The position numbers and the translations under genes are program-made. From Actibacterium lipolyticum (GTDB lineage Bacteria; Pseudomonadota; Alphaproteobacteria; Rhodobacterales; Rhodobacteraceae), in assembly GCF_900184935.1 (NCBI RefSeq), contig NZ_FXYE01000002.1:372001-436000 (forward strand): 64,000 nucleotides of DNA, written 5' to 3'. The notes below the pieces were generated by a model. That model did not search any database. It saw nothing but the letters and a program-made list of their open reading frames with translations, and had not been told where the DNA came from. Positions 9,124 to 17,303 of this stretch are shown piece after piece; the stretch's first letter is position 1; every line of letters begins with the position of its first letter.

Positions 9124-10290
9124 ATGAAAATTGCAAAACGTATTCTTTTCCTCCTTCTTGTTGCGGCGGCCCTTTCTTGGGGTTGGACGCTTTATTCACC
9201 CGGCGAAAGCGCCAGCCCACCCACGACGTCTGTCGCCACACGCGGCACCGTGGAACAAAGCGTTCTGGCCTCAGGTATCATAGAGGCCAAGCAACTGGTC
9301 AGCGTCGGCGCGCGCGTATCTGGGCAAATCGAAACCCTGTCGGTCACCCTTGGCCAAGAGGTCGCGCAAGGCGGACTGATCGCCCAGATCGATTCACAGG
9401 ATCAGCAAAACGCCGTGCTTCAGGCCCAAGCCGATCTGGCGAACATCGAAGCCCAGATCGCCGCGAAAAACGCCAGCCTGCGCAAGGCAGAGCTGATCCT
9501 TGAACGTCAGGAAAAGCTGAACTCGCAAGACTATGTTTCCAAGGAAGAGGTCGAAGCCGCGATATCAGACGTCTTGGTCGACAAAGCCGAACTGCAAGCG
9601 CTGGAGGCTCAGAAATCCAGCGCCGAGGTGACCGTTTCAACCGCGCAAATCGCCCTTGCCCGCACAACCATCAAGGCCCCCATTGCGGGTACGGTCGTCG
9701 CCATCGTGGTTGACGAAGGACAGACCGTTAACGCCAGCCAAAACGCGCCAACCATCGTCAAGATCGCCGATCTGGACACGATGGTCGTAAAGGCCGAAAT
9801 TTCCGAAGCCGACGTGGTGCATGTTCACGCCGGGCAGCAAGTTGTCTTTTCCATCCTCGGAGAGCCGGAAAGCGCGTTCACCGCAGTTGTGCGCGATGTC
9901 GAACCCGCGCCATCGGAAATCAAAGACAGCGACACCATCTCGACCGATGAGGCGATTTATTACAATGGCATGCTGGATGTCGCTAACCCGGATCACCGCT
10001 TGCGCATCGGTATGACCACGCAGGTTTCGATCATCCTGAACAAGGTCGAGGACGCGTTGACCGTTCCTGCATCCGCACTTAGCCGCGCCGCCGACGGCAG
10101 CTATGTGGTGCAGGTTTATGACCCGGCTACCGGCGAAAGCCACCGCCAGACAGTCGAAGTGGGCCTGAACGATAAAGTAACTGCCGAAATCACCTCGGGC
10201 CTGACCGAAGGGCAACGTGTGGTGACCGGCAGCGTGATCGCCCCGGCGGCGGCACAATCCAACACGCGCATGCCGCCGATGGGGCTGTAA
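9124..10290 (+). CDS. macA: Efflux periplasmic adaptor (MacA-like, RND/HlyD family)
   Basis: A 388-residue membrane-fusion protein with an N-terminal hydrophobic anchor (ILFLLLVAAALSWGWTLY), a lipoyl-like domain (VSVGARVSGQIETLSVTLGQEV), a coiled-coil hairpin (about residues 95-175) and beta-barrel domains. It joins an inner-membrane ABC exporter to an outer-membrane TolC-like channel. The macB-like gene starts one base after its stop. No TolC homologue is in the window, so a TolC encoded elsewhere is presumed. The substrate (macrolide, peptide or lipid) cannot be deduced. Confidence 0.9.
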   Translation: MKIAKRILFLLLVAAALSWGWTLYSPGESASPPTTSVATRGTVEQSVLASGIIEAKQLVSVGARVSGQIETLSVTLGQEVAQGGLIAQIDSQDQQNAVLQAQADLANIEAQIAAKNASLRKAELILERQEKLNSQDYVSKEEVEAAISDVLVDKAELQALEAQKSSAEVTVSTAQIALARTTIKAPIAGTVVAIVVDEGQTVNASQNAPTIVKIADLDTMVVKAEISEADVVHVHAGQQVVFSILGEPESAFTAVVRDVEPAPSEIKDSDTISTDEAIYYNGMLDVANPDHRLRIGMTTQVSIILNKVEDALTVPASALSRAADGSYVVQVYDPATGESHRQTVEVGLNDKVTAEITSGLTEGQRVVTGSVIAPAAAQSNTRMPPMGL

Positions 10291-10291
10291 G

Positions 10292-12238
10292 ATGACCGAA
10301 CCGCTTATATCCGCACGCGGGATCACCCGCAGCTTTCAAGCCGGGGAAGAAACGATAACCGTACTGCGCGACGTGGACGTGGACATTTGGCCCGGCGAAA
10401 TGGTTGCGATCATCGGCTCTTCTGGTTCGGGCAAATCGACCTTGATGAACATCCTTGGGTGTCTGGATCGGCCCAGCGCTGGCGAATACCGTTTCGCCGG
10501 ACAAGATGTCAGCGTGTTGGAACCAGACGATCTGGCGCGTCTAAGGCGCGAACATTTTGGGTTCATTTTTCAACGCTATCAATTGCTGCCCGACCTTGAC
10601 GCCGTCAGCAACGTCGAGGTGCCCGCAATCTATGCTGGCGAGGGGCGCAATGATCGGCGGGCGCGTGCGTCGGGGTTGCTAGACCAGCTTGGGCTTGCCG
10701 AACGTCTTGATCACCGCCCCGGCGAACTGTCCGGTGGGCAACAACAGCGGGTTTCTGTCGCGCGGGCGCTGATGAACGGCGGCGAGGTGATCCTTGCTGA
10801 CGAACCAACAGGGGCGCTGGATTCAAAAAGCAGCGCCGAGCTGATCGCGCTGTTGCAGGATTTGAACCGGCGCGGGCACACGATTGTCGTGGTCACACAT
10901 GACCCAGCCGTGGCCGCCCATGCCCATCGCACGATTGAAATACGCGACGGGCGGATCATTGCAGACACCAAAGCAGAAACCAACGCGCCCCCCACCCCTA
11001 ACCGACTGGCGCACCCGATCACGGCAGCCGGGTTCGGCGCCCGCGTGCGCCGCCTGACCGAAGCTTTTTCGATGTCCGTTTCAGCATTGGTGGCCCATCG
11101 CGTTCGATCCATGTTGACCATGCTTGGGATCATCATCGGGATCGCGTCTGTCGTTCTGGTGGTCGCGCTGGGGTCTGGAAGTCAGGAAAAAGTGCTGGAA
11201 AATATCAGCTCTCTTGGGACAAGCACGATCACCGTGCGATCCGGCAGCGGGTTTGGCGCGCGCGATGCCCAACGGATCGAAACGCTGGTGCCAAGTGATG
11301 CCGACACTCTGGCGCTTGAAACCTTTGCCGACAGCGTGTCCCCCGCCGTTTCAAACACCGCCTCCGTGATCTATCGCAACATAGAGGCCAGTGCGTCCAT
11401 CAAAGGCGTCAGCGGCGACTATTTTCAGGTTCAGAACTACATCACTGTGACGGGCAGCGTTTTTGGGGCGGATGATGTGACCTCCTTGGAACAGGTTGCG
11501 GTCATCGACGAAGACACCCGCGATACGTTTTTCGACCCGCAAAGCGACCCAATCGGCCAGGTGCTTTTGCTGGGGCGCGTCCCCGTGCGCGTTATCGGTG
11601 TTGTCCGTTCGTCAGGGGCCAGCTTTGGCCCGTCTTCGCTGAACGTCTGGATACCCTACACAACTGCGATGGCGCGGGTTTCCGGACAAGATCACCTTGA
11701 AAGCATCGCCGTAAGGGTCGCCGATGGGTACGACATGACCCAAGCACAGCAACAGATCACGGACCTGATGTTGGACCGTCACGGAACCACTGATTTCTTC
11801 TTGGTCAATAGCGACACCATCCGCGAAACGATCACTTCGACCACAAAAACGCTGACCTTGTTGGTGGCGATGATCGCCGTCATCTCGTTGATCGTGGGTG
11901 GGATTGGGGTGATGAACATCATGCTCGTTTCGGTCACCGAACGGACGAAAGAGATTGGCGTGCGCATCGCGATTGGGGCGCGACGGTCAGATATCGTTGC
12001 CCAGTTCCTGATCGAGGCTGTGCTCGTCTGCCTTGTGGGCGGGGTTCTGGGCATCGCGGGCGCGCTTTTGGGCGGCTATGTTGCGGGGCTGTTTTACGAA
12101 GATATCCGGCTGGTGTTTTCTGCCACAGCAATCATCGTGGCGTTCCTGTCTTCGACGTTGATCGGCGTAACCTTCGGGTTCCTGCCCGCCCGCTCTGCCG
12201 CGCGGCTTGATCCGGTGGTGGCGCTTAGCCGCGAATGA
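10292..12238 (+). CDS. macB: MacB-like ABC exporter, ATPase fused to permease
   Basis: A 648-residue fusion. The N-terminal ATPase has Walker A GSSGSGKST, signature LSGGQQQRVSVARA and Walker B VILADEPTGALD. The C-terminal part has four membrane helices around a large periplasmic domain (about residues 295-520) and the MacB/FtsX-type VTERTKEIGVRIAIGAR motif. It mechanically drives substrates from the periplasm through MacA and TolC. It lies one base after macA, forming a two-gene operon. Length and domain order match MacB. Confidence 0.93.
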   Translation: MTEPLISARGITRSFQAGEETITVLRDVDVDIWPGEMVAIIGSSGSGKSTLMNILGCLDRPSAGEYRFAGQDVSVLEPDDLARLRREHFGFIFQRYQLLPDLDAVSNVEVPAIYAGEGRNDRRARASGLLDQLGLAERLDHRPGELSGGQQQRVSVARALMNGGEVILADEPTGALDSKSSAELIALLQDLNRRGHTIVVVTHDPAVAAHAHRTIEIRDGRIIADTKAETNAPPTPNRLAHPITAAGFGARVRRLTEAFSMSVSALVAHRVRSMLTMLGIIIGIASVVLVVALGSGSQEKVLENISSLGTSTITVRSGSGFGARDAQRIETLVPSDADTLALETFADSVSPAVSNTASVIYRNIEASASIKGVSGDYFQVQNYITVTGSVFGADDVTSLEQVAVIDEDTRDTFFDPQSDPIGQVLLLGRVPVRVIGVVRSSGASFGPSSLNVWIPYTTAMARVSGQDHLESIAVRVADGYDMTQAQQQITDLMLDRHGTTDFFLVNSDTIRETITSTTKTLTLLVAMIAVISLIVGGIGVMNIMLVSVTERTKEIGVRIAIGARRSDIVAQFLIEAVLVCLVGGVLGIAGALLGGYVAGLFYEDIRLVFSATAIIVAFLSSTLIGVTFGFLPARSAARLDPVVALSRE

Positions 12239-12274
12239 CGTGAAACGGGCGCAGGGCTTTCAGGGGATTGCCCC

Positions 12275-12601
12275 CTATTTGCGCACCTCTTGCCCCGTGC
12301 GAAGCCCGCGCAGAAAGGCCACGGCGATCTCTTCGGCGGGGGACGATGCGGCGCGTGGGGCGATTGTTGAACGTGGCGGCGTGCCCGCGCGTTTTCCCAT
12401 CGCAAGGCAAATGCTACCCACGCCAAGATAGCTTAGGCCGATCACCAGCGCCGCAAATTGCGCATCCTGCAGGGCGGACAGAACCAGCCACGCAGCAACG
12501 GTCAAAAAGCCCGCGCCAACACTGATCAGCGCCACACCCGCCGCACCCAAGGCCGCGCGACGCGCGCCTTGGGCTGCTTTTTGTTGAAGATCACTCAGCA
12601 T
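12275..12601 (-). CDS. Holin-like phage_holin_3_6/YqjE-type membrane protein
   Basis: A 108-residue protein with an amphipathic N-terminus (MLSDLQQKAAQGARRAALGA) and two membrane helices (about residues 19-45 and 50-68), resembling the phage-holin-like YqjE family. It follows the DUF883 gene in the same direction by 7 bases, an arrangement like enterobacterial yqjD-yqjE where both are stress-induced membrane proteins. The pair lies downstream of a candidate EcfG promoter. A lytic role is not suggested by context. Confidence 0.78.
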   Translation of the reverse strand: MLSDLQQKAAQGARRAALGAAGVALISVGAGFLTVAAWLVLSALQDAQFAALVIGLSYLGVGSICLAMGKRAGTPPRSTIAPRAASSPAEEIAVAFLRGLRTGQEVRK

Positions 12602-12608
12602 CGTAATC

Positions 12609-12935
12609 TCAACGACGAGCCGTCAGAAGGCCAACCGCAAAACCGATGCCCGCCGCGATCCCGATAGAAGCGGCCGGATTGGCACGCACTGCTTTCGACG
12701 CTTCGGCATAGGCATCGCGCGCCTGCTGTTTGGCTTGTTGCGCCTTTTCGTCACCGAAAGCTTTGGCACCGTTCAGGGTTTCTGCGGCCGCGTCGGCAAG
12801 CTGCGTTTTCTGGGCCTTACCATAATCTGACAACGTGCCAGCAATGGCGGCAACATCCGATCGCAAGGTTGCGATTTGCTCTTCAAGTTCAGCGCTGGTT
12901 TGCGCGGCGGAACCGTTCGTTTGTGTCCGAGCCAT
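12609..12935 (-). CDS. DUF883 (ElaB/YqjD-like) membrane-anchored protein
   Basis: A 108-residue protein with a long amphipathic coiled-coil region (ELEEQIATLRSDVAAIAGTLSDYGK) and a C-terminal glycine-rich helix (NPAASIGIAAGIGFAVGLLTARR). This is the DUF883 pattern of ElaB/YqjD, tail-anchored inner-membrane proteins reported to associate with ribosomes in stationary phase. AAGGAG lies upstream of the ATG. An EcfG-type promoter facing this gene (GGAAC-N16-CGTT, 12970-12994) suggests control by the general stress response. Confidence 0.88.
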   Translation of the reverse strand: MARTQTNGSAAQTSAELEEQIATLRSDVAAIAGTLSDYGKAQKTQLADAAAETLNGAKAFGDEKAQQAKQQARDAYAEASKAVRANPAASIGIAAGIGFAVGLLTARR

Positions 12936-12969
12936 GGTGTTTCTCCTTCTTGGCTATTCTTGTGGACAC

Positions 12970-12994
12970 AACGAATGAACGCCGCAGAGGTTCC
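12970..12994 (-). promoter_or_regulatory. EcfG-type promoter for the DUF883/holin-like genes
   Basis: On the minus strand, GGAAC (complement of 12990-12994) and CGTT (complement of 12970-12973) are separated by 16 bases. This matches the published alphaproteobacterial EcfG consensus GGAAC-N16/17-CGTT. The -10 element lies about 35 bases upstream of the DUF883 start codon. It is back to back with a similar promoter at 13008-13033. Confidence 0.8.
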
Positions 12995-13007
12995 CAAATT
13001 TATTCCA

Positions 13008-13033
13008 GGAACCAAACCAACACCGGCAACGTT
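13008..13033 (+). promoter_or_regulatory. EcfG-type promoter for DUF1328 protein and probably dps
   Basis: GGAAC at 13008-13012 and CGTT at 13030-13033 with a 17-base spacer, on the plus strand. The element ends 54 bases upstream of the DUF1328 start at 13088. The bases after GGAAC (CAAAC) are the same as in the phyR/nepR promoter at 14727. Confidence 0.8.
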
Positions 13034-13087
13034 GACCCTGCATGACGCGCCACACGGCGCAATCCTTATCATCTATAGGAGGCTCCC

Positions 13088-13261
13088 ATGCTTGGTTGGG
13101 CACTTACATTTCTTGTTGTTGCAATTATCGCCGGTGTTTTTGGCTTTGGCGGCATCGCCAGCGCATCAGCCGGGATCGCGCAATTCCTATTCTTCGTTTT
13201 CGTGGTTCTGTTCGTGATCGCGATGGTCGCGCGGGCCGTTCGGGGTAAACCACCGGTCTAA
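13088..13261 (+). CDS. DUF1328 small membrane protein (YtjA-like)
   Basis: A 57-residue protein (starting [20 protein letters not shown]) with two hydrophobic helices separated by [12 protein letters not shown] and a basic tail [10 protein letters not shown], the standard DUF1328 pattern. AGGAGG lies at about -9 of the ATG. It sits directly behind an EcfG-type promoter and 65 bases upstream of dps. Function is unknown, but the family is often under general-stress control. Confidence 0.9.
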   Translation: MLGWALTFLVVAIIAGVFGFGGIASASAGIAQFLFFVFVVLFVIAMVARAVRGKPPV

Positions 13262-13326
13262 GGCTGGATCAGGCTGGGGGTCACACCCCAGCAGCCCCAC
13301 AAACCTGAAATCGGAAAGGACATGGC

Positions 13327-13824
13327 ATGACAGACGCACTTGCAACGATACCCAAGGCAAGGCCGGTCAACACCGGCGTCGACAAACCCAAACCCGTGGC
13401 TGATGGGCTGGCACAGGCCCTGTCAGACACCTACACCCTGCTGTTGAAGACACACATCTATCACTGGAACGTGGAAGGCCCGCTGTTTTACGCCATCCAT
13501 ACGCTAACCGAAGAACAATACGGTGAACTGTTCGCCGCAGCCGATGTTTTGGCCGAACGGATACGCGCCTTGGGGCAACTGGCGCCCATGTCGGTAAAAT
13601 CCGTTTTAAGCGGAGCCAATATCGACGACACGCCGAACGCGCCATCGGCCGAAGATATGGTTAAGGGGCTGGCGAAAGATCATGAAACGCTGGCGGCTGA
13701 GATGCACGATCTGATCAAACTGGCCGAAAAGCACAGCGATGACGTGACTGCCGATTTGGCCACTGGACGCGCCGGGGCCCACGAAAAAGCCGCGTGGATG
13801 CTGCGTGCGATCGCCAAAAGCTAA
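13327..13824 (+). CDS. dps: Dps-family DNA-binding ferritin
   Basis: A 165-residue Dps protein. The inter-subunit ferroxidase ligands are visible in THIYHWNVEGPLFYAIHTLTEEQYGELFAAADVLAERI (His, His, Asp and Glu positions). The N-terminal tail contains lysines and may contribute to DNA binding. The dodecamer oxidises and stores iron with hydrogen peroxide and protects DNA in stationary phase or stress. GGAAAGGA precedes the ATG. It probably shares the EcfG-type promoter upstream of the DUF1328 gene and ends at the strong palindrome at 13851-13880. Confidence 0.95.
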   Translation: MTDALATIPKARPVNTGVDKPKPVADGLAQALSDTYTLLLKTHIYHWNVEGPLFYAIHTLTEEQYGELFAAADVLAERIRALGQLAPMSVKSVLSGANIDDTPNAPSAEDMVKGLAKDHETLAAEMHDLIKLAEKHSDDVTADLATGRAGAHEKAAWMLRAIAKS

Positions 13825-13850
13825 GACGGTTGGTAACAAGTGGATTGGTT

Positions 13851-13880
13851 TGCGCCCCGCCTTGATCAAGGCGGGGCGCA
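13851..13880. terminator. Perfect 30-base palindrome between convergent dps and phyR
   Basis: A GC-rich stem of 13 base pairs closes on the four-base loop GATC and is perfectly symmetric, lying between the convergent stops of dps (13824) and phyR (13886). No long T-run follows in either direction, so it is best read as a bidirectional transcript-ending or stabilising hairpin. Confidence 0.65.
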
Positions 13881-13885
13881 GGCAT

Positions 13886-14698
13886 TTAAGACACCAATGT
13901 TTCGGTGCTGGCAAAGAACATCGCCTGACTAACAGCAGAACGAACCTGTTCTTCGCTATAGGGTTTGGTGATGACAAAGGCGGGCTCTGGCCGTTCACCG
14001 GTCAACAGGCGCTCTGGAAACGCGGTGATAAAGATCACCGGCACATCCGCTGCGGCCTTCAGAATATCGTTCACCGCGTCAATTCCCGACGAACCATCCG
14101 CCAATTGGATATCCGACAGGATCAGATCCGGCTTCACATCGGCGGCAAGTTTAACGGCCTCGGTCTGGGTGCTGGCCACGCCAGTGATCTGATGCCCCAT
14201 GTCCGATACGATGCCCTGCAGGTCCAGCGCGATGATGGCTTCGTCTTCGATCACCATGACGCGCCCGCTGATGCTGTCGGCCATTTCCGTTTCCGCAACG
14301 GCCAACAGATGAGACGCCTCTTCACGGGCAACGCCCATCACAAGTGCGACCTCATCCAGCGTGAAATCCTCGACCGTGTGCAACAGCAATGCCTCGCGCG
14401 TGTTTGGCGTCAGGCGGCTTAAATGTTTCTGCGCGCGCTTAACCAACCCGGTTTCGTCATCCCCAGTAGGCGCGCCCGCGCTGGACCAGATCAGGTGAAA
14501 CGCGTGGAACAGCGCCACCTTGGGGCTTTCGAACTGATCAAAGACTGTGCGATCACTCAGCAGCACTTCAAGCGTGGTCGCCGCGTATTTGTCCCCGGTT
14601 TTCTGGTCCCCGGTCAGCGCGCGCGCATAGCGGCGCAGATAGGGCAACAGATTGGCCACGATCAGGGACAGTTTCTTCTCTGAAGGTGCAGTCGACAT
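13886..14698 (-). CDS. phyR: PhyR anti-anti-sigma response regulator of the general stress response
   Basis: The start taken is the ATG at 14696-14698 (MSTAPSEKKLSLIVANLLPY), 270 residues, with AAGGA about 9 bases upstream. Residues 1 to about 135 are a sigma-factor-like domain (SRLTPNTREALLLHTVEDFTLDEVALVMG resembles sigma region 4). From about 142 there is a receiver domain with acidic pocket VIEDE, phospho-acceptor Asp in LILSDIQLADG and Lys in VITKPY. When phosphorylated, PhyR binds NepR and frees EcfG. It is divergent from nepR-ecfG, sharing a symmetric EcfG promoter. Confidence 0.97.
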   Translation of the reverse strand: MSTAPSEKKLSLIVANLLPYLRRYARALTGDQKTGDKYAATTLEVLLSDRTVFDQFESPKVALFHAFHLIWSSAGAPTGDDETGLVKRAQKHLSRLTPNTREALLLHTVEDFTLDEVALVMGVAREEASHLLAVAETEMADSISGRVMVIEDEAIIALDLQGIVSDMGHQITGVASTQTEAVKLAADVKPDLILSDIQLADGSSGIDAVNDILKAAADVPVIFITAFPERLLTGERPEPAFVITKPYSEEQVRSAVSQAMFFASTETLVS

Positions 14699-14726
14699 TA
14701 AAATCGTCCTTTTTTTCGTTTTATCG

Positions 14727-14752
14727 GGAACCAAACGCAGGAGAAGATCGTT
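14727..14752 (+). promoter_or_regulatory. EcfG-type promoter for nepR-ecfG
   Basis: GGAAC at 14727-14731 and CGTT at 14749-14752 with a 17-base spacer, an exact match to the EcfG consensus. It implies positive autoregulation of ecfG together with its anti-sigma factor. It overlaps the opposite-facing promoter of phyR almost completely. Confidence 0.88.
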
Positions 14753-14759
14753 TGGTTCC
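14734..14759 (-). promoter_or_regulatory. EcfG-type promoter for phyR
   Basis: On the minus strand GGAAC (complement of 14755-14759) and CGTT (complement of 14734-14737) are 17 bases apart. With the plus-strand promoter it forms an 11-base perfect inverted repeat, GGAACCAAACG facing CGTTTGGTTCC, so each -35 of one promoter flanks the -10 of the other. Confidence 0.88.
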
Positions 14760-14807
14760 GAAAACTGTGTAAAAATTCGGGAACACACCCAAGGCATGGA
14801 CGACACA

Positions 14808-14963
14808 ATGGCTCATCAGAAATCAAAATCCAGCCTCGAAGAGCAGATCGAGGAGAATTTGCGCAAAGTCTATCAAAAGACGCTCGAAGAAGAGGTGCCA
14901 GACAGGTTCTTGGACCTGCTTGAACAACTGAAAGAACAGGATGAGCAAAATGACAAAAGTTGA
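14808..14963 (+). CDS. nepR: NepR anti-sigma factor
   Basis: A 51-residue protein (from MAHQKSKSSLEEQIEENLRK) containing the NepR core helices EEQIEENLRKVYQKTLEEEVPDRFLDLLEQL. It holds EcfG inactive until phosphorylated PhyR competes it away. An ATG four codons upstream (14796) is also possible, but the spacing from AAGG there is too short. The 3' end overlaps the ecfG start. It is small but unmistakable in this context. Confidence 0.93.
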   Translation: MAHQKSKSSLEEQIEENLRKVYQKTLEEEVPDRFLDLLEQLKEQDEQNDKS

Positions 14964-15534
14964 TCCTGATGACACATCCAACCCGCGCGATGAAATCGTA
15001 ACCCACCTGCCCGCGATGCGTGCCTTTGCGCTTAGCCTGACCCGAAACGGCAGCCAAGCCGATGATCTGGTGCAGGACGCGATTGTAAAAGCCTGGAAAA
15101 ATATCGAGTCATTCCAAGTCGGCACCAATATGCGTGCGTGGCTGTTCACCATCCTTCGCAACACGTTCTATTCCGACCGGCGCAAGCACAAGCGCGAAGT
15201 CCAAGATACCGACGGCGCATTTGCCGCCACACTTTCGGAAAAGCCCGATCACGATGGGCGCCTTGCGATGGCAGATTTCGAAACGGCCTTTGTGCAACTG
15301 AAACCCGAACAGCGCGAAGCGTTGGTTTTGGTCGGCGCGTCGGGCTTTTCCTATGAAGAAGCCGCAGAAACCTGTGGGGTTGCTGTTGGCACCATCAAAA
15401 GCCGCGTTAATCGCGCGCGCCAACGTCTGGCCGAACTGATGGAGCTTCGCGACGACGAAGCACTGGAACTGACCGATCAGGAAACCCTAGCGGTCGTCAC
15501 GGCCGGGCTTCCCGTACGAGGGACCGCCGCGTGA
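14950..15534 (+). CDS. ecfG: EcfG-type RNA polymerase sigma factor
   Basis: About 194 residues. Region 2 is seen in RAFALSLTRNGSQADDLVQDAIVKAWKNIESF and TNMRAWLFTILRNTFYSDRRK, and region 4 in FVQLKPEQREALVLVGASGFSYEEAAETCGVAVGTIKSRVNRARQRL. The ATG at 14950 has AGGA 8 bases upstream; the in-frame ATG at 14941 is an alternative. Either start overlaps the end of nepR, coupling sigma and anti-sigma synthesis. It directs the general stress regulon through GGAAC-N16/17-CGTT promoters, four of which are in this window. Confidence 0.95.
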   Translation: MTKVDPDDTSNPRDEIVTHLPAMRAFALSLTRNGSQADDLVQDAIVKAWKNIESFQVGTNMRAWLFTILRNTFYSDRRKHKREVQDTDGAFAATLSEKPDHDGRLAMADFETAFVQLKPEQREALVLVGASGFSYEEAAETCGVAVGTIKSRVNRARQRLAELMELRDDEALELTDQETLAVVTAGLPVRGTAA

Positions 15535-17279
15535 CTCGTCGCCCCGCGCGGCGGTTTTTCGATGGCTTGGGCTTTCGCGTTGCGGCGCTTTTGACGCTGG
15601 CGCTGTTTCCCATCGGGTTGATCGCCGTCTCATTGACCCATCAGTTCAGCGAAGCGGCCGACCGGCGGGCAGAAACGGCGCTGTTGGCGCTGACCGCGCA
15701 GGCCGCCGCAAGCGAAGAGGCGTTGATCCGGTCAGGGTTCAGCACGTCAAAGGCGCTGGCCTCTGCCATGCCGTCCATTCGTGATGACACGCCGGTTTGT
15801 AACGACGTCTTTCTGAGCTTCGTTGACAACAACCCAGAGTTTTCGTTCGCGGGTTACATCGGCCCCGACGGTATTTTGCAATGCGGTTCCAGCGCGGTCG
15901 GCTTCGACTTCAGCGAAAACGCTGTCTTCAAAGAAATGCGCAAAGACCCCGCCCCGCGCAGCGATCTAAGCAAAAACGCCCCGATCAGCAAAACGGCGGT
16001 GATCGTAATTTCGACGCCGGTCTTTATGGCGGGGGAATTTGCCGGCTATGTCGCGGTGTCCCTGCCCCATAACGAAACGCGGCTTCAGCTGGAAAAGCTT
16101 CCCTCTGAACGCCCGGTAGAGCTGATCACGTTCAACAATGATGGCGAGGTGCTAAGCTCAGAAGGTGGGCTGGACGGTGTGAACCTTCGTCTTCCGCAGG
16201 GCCGCGCCCTTGTCGGGTTCGTGGCGCATCAGCGCACATCGTTTTCCGGGCGCACCAATGGCGGCGAGGAACGGATATTTGCCGTCGTCCCGATCCTGCG
16301 CAACAGCGTTTATGCGATCGGCAGTTGGCCGCGCGAACGTCTGGCCGTTGCGCCGGGGCTTGCCGTGACCACACCGATGCTTTTTCCGATTGCCATGTGG
16401 CTGACAAGCCTTGGGGTGGCCTTTTTTGCAGTGCACAGACTGGTGATTAAGCACATCCGGCGGCTCAGCCATGACATGCGCCGCTTTGCCGCCACCCGAC
16501 GCCATGACGATGGCCCATTAAGTGAATCTGTCCCGCTTGAACTTCGTGAAATCGACGACGCGTGGCGTGATCTTGCAGAAACGCTTGTCCGGGACGAGGC
16601 AGAGCTGGAAGGCACCATTCACGACAAATCCGTGCTTCTGAAAGAGGTGCATCACAGGGTGAAGAATAACCTGCAACTGATTGCCTCTATTGTGAATATG
16701 AAAATTCGCAAAGCACGCACGCCCGAAGCGCGCCAAGCGTTGAAAGAGGTTCAGAACCGCGTGATGAGCATCGCAACCGTCCACCGCAGCCTTTATGAAA
16801 CCACCACAGAAGGCCGCGTGCGCGCGGACGAATTGCTGCGCGATACGGTTGGCAAGCTGGTGACCGCTGGCACCCCGCAAGAGGCAAAGCTGCAAAGCTC
16901 GCAGCACTATGATCCTGTCATTCTTTATCCCGATCAGGCGGTACCGCTGTCCCTTTTGGCGTCAGAGGCCACAACCAATGCCCTGAAATATCTGGGACGC
17001 CCTTCTGAGGGCCTGCCCAATATCGACGTTCGTCTGGAAATAACGGAACCCGGGCGGGCGCTACTGTCGATAGAGAACAGCAAGGGCACCCCGATTGTTC
17101 CCCCCGAACAGGTGCGCGGTACCGGCCTTGGCACAAACCTGATCACCGCGTTCACACAACAGTTGGGCGGGCGGCTAAAGCAGGTGGATGAGCCGGACCT
17201 TTACGGGGTCTATGTCGATTTCCCGATTGCCGATTTCGACGAACATCCGACAGACAGCGATCTTTCTGCATTAGGGTAA
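15531..17279 (+). CDS. Membrane sensor histidine kinase (HisKA_2/HWE type), likely PhyR kinase
   Basis: A 582-residue kinase starting with GTG that overlaps the ecfG stop (GTGA). A first membrane helix near residues 15-37, a periplasmic Cache-like sensor domain to about 280 and a second helix (LFPIAMWLTSLGVAFFAVHRL) are followed by the H-box VLLKEVHHRVKNNLQLIASIV and an ATPase domain (VPLSLLASEATTNALKY, RGTGLGTNLI). HisKA_2/HWE kinases are the usual phospho-donors to PhyR. Its position as third gene after nepR and ecfG strongly suggests that role. Confidence 0.92.
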   Translation: MTRRPARRFFDGLGFRVAALLTLALFPIGLIAVSLTHQFSEAADRRAETALLALTAQAAASEEALIRSGFSTSKALASAMPSIRDDTPVCNDVFLSFVDNNPEFSFAGYIGPDGILQCGSSAVGFDFSENAVFKEMRKDPAPRSDLSKNAPISKTAVIVISTPVFMAGEFAGYVAVSLPHNETRLQLEKLPSERPVELITFNNDGEVLSSEGGLDGVNLRLPQGRALVGFVAHQRTSFSGRTNGGEERIFAVVPILRNSVYAIGSWPRERLAVAPGLAVTTPMLFPIAMWLTSLGVAFFAVHRLVIKHIRRLSHDMRRFAATRRHDDGPLSESVPLELREIDDAWRDLAETLVRDEAELEGTIHDKSVLLKEVHHRVKNNLQLIASIVNMKIRKARTPEARQALKEVQNRVMSIATVHRSLYETTTEGRVRADELLRDTVGKLVTAGTPQEAKLQSSQHYDPVILYPDQAVPLSLLASEATTNALKYLGRPSEGLPNIDVRLEITEPGRALLSIENSKGTPIVPPEQVRGTGLGTNLITAFTQQLGGRLKQVDEPDLYGVYVDFPIADFDEHPTDSDLSALG

Positions 17280-17303
17280 CCACGCGCTGGCCAAGGGGCA
17301 GAA

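Noticed and set aside
12275-12601. Holin-like protein as a sign of a prophage
   Set aside because: No endolysin, integrase, structural phage genes or attachment sites nearby; the gene pairs with a DUF883 gene under a stress promoter.
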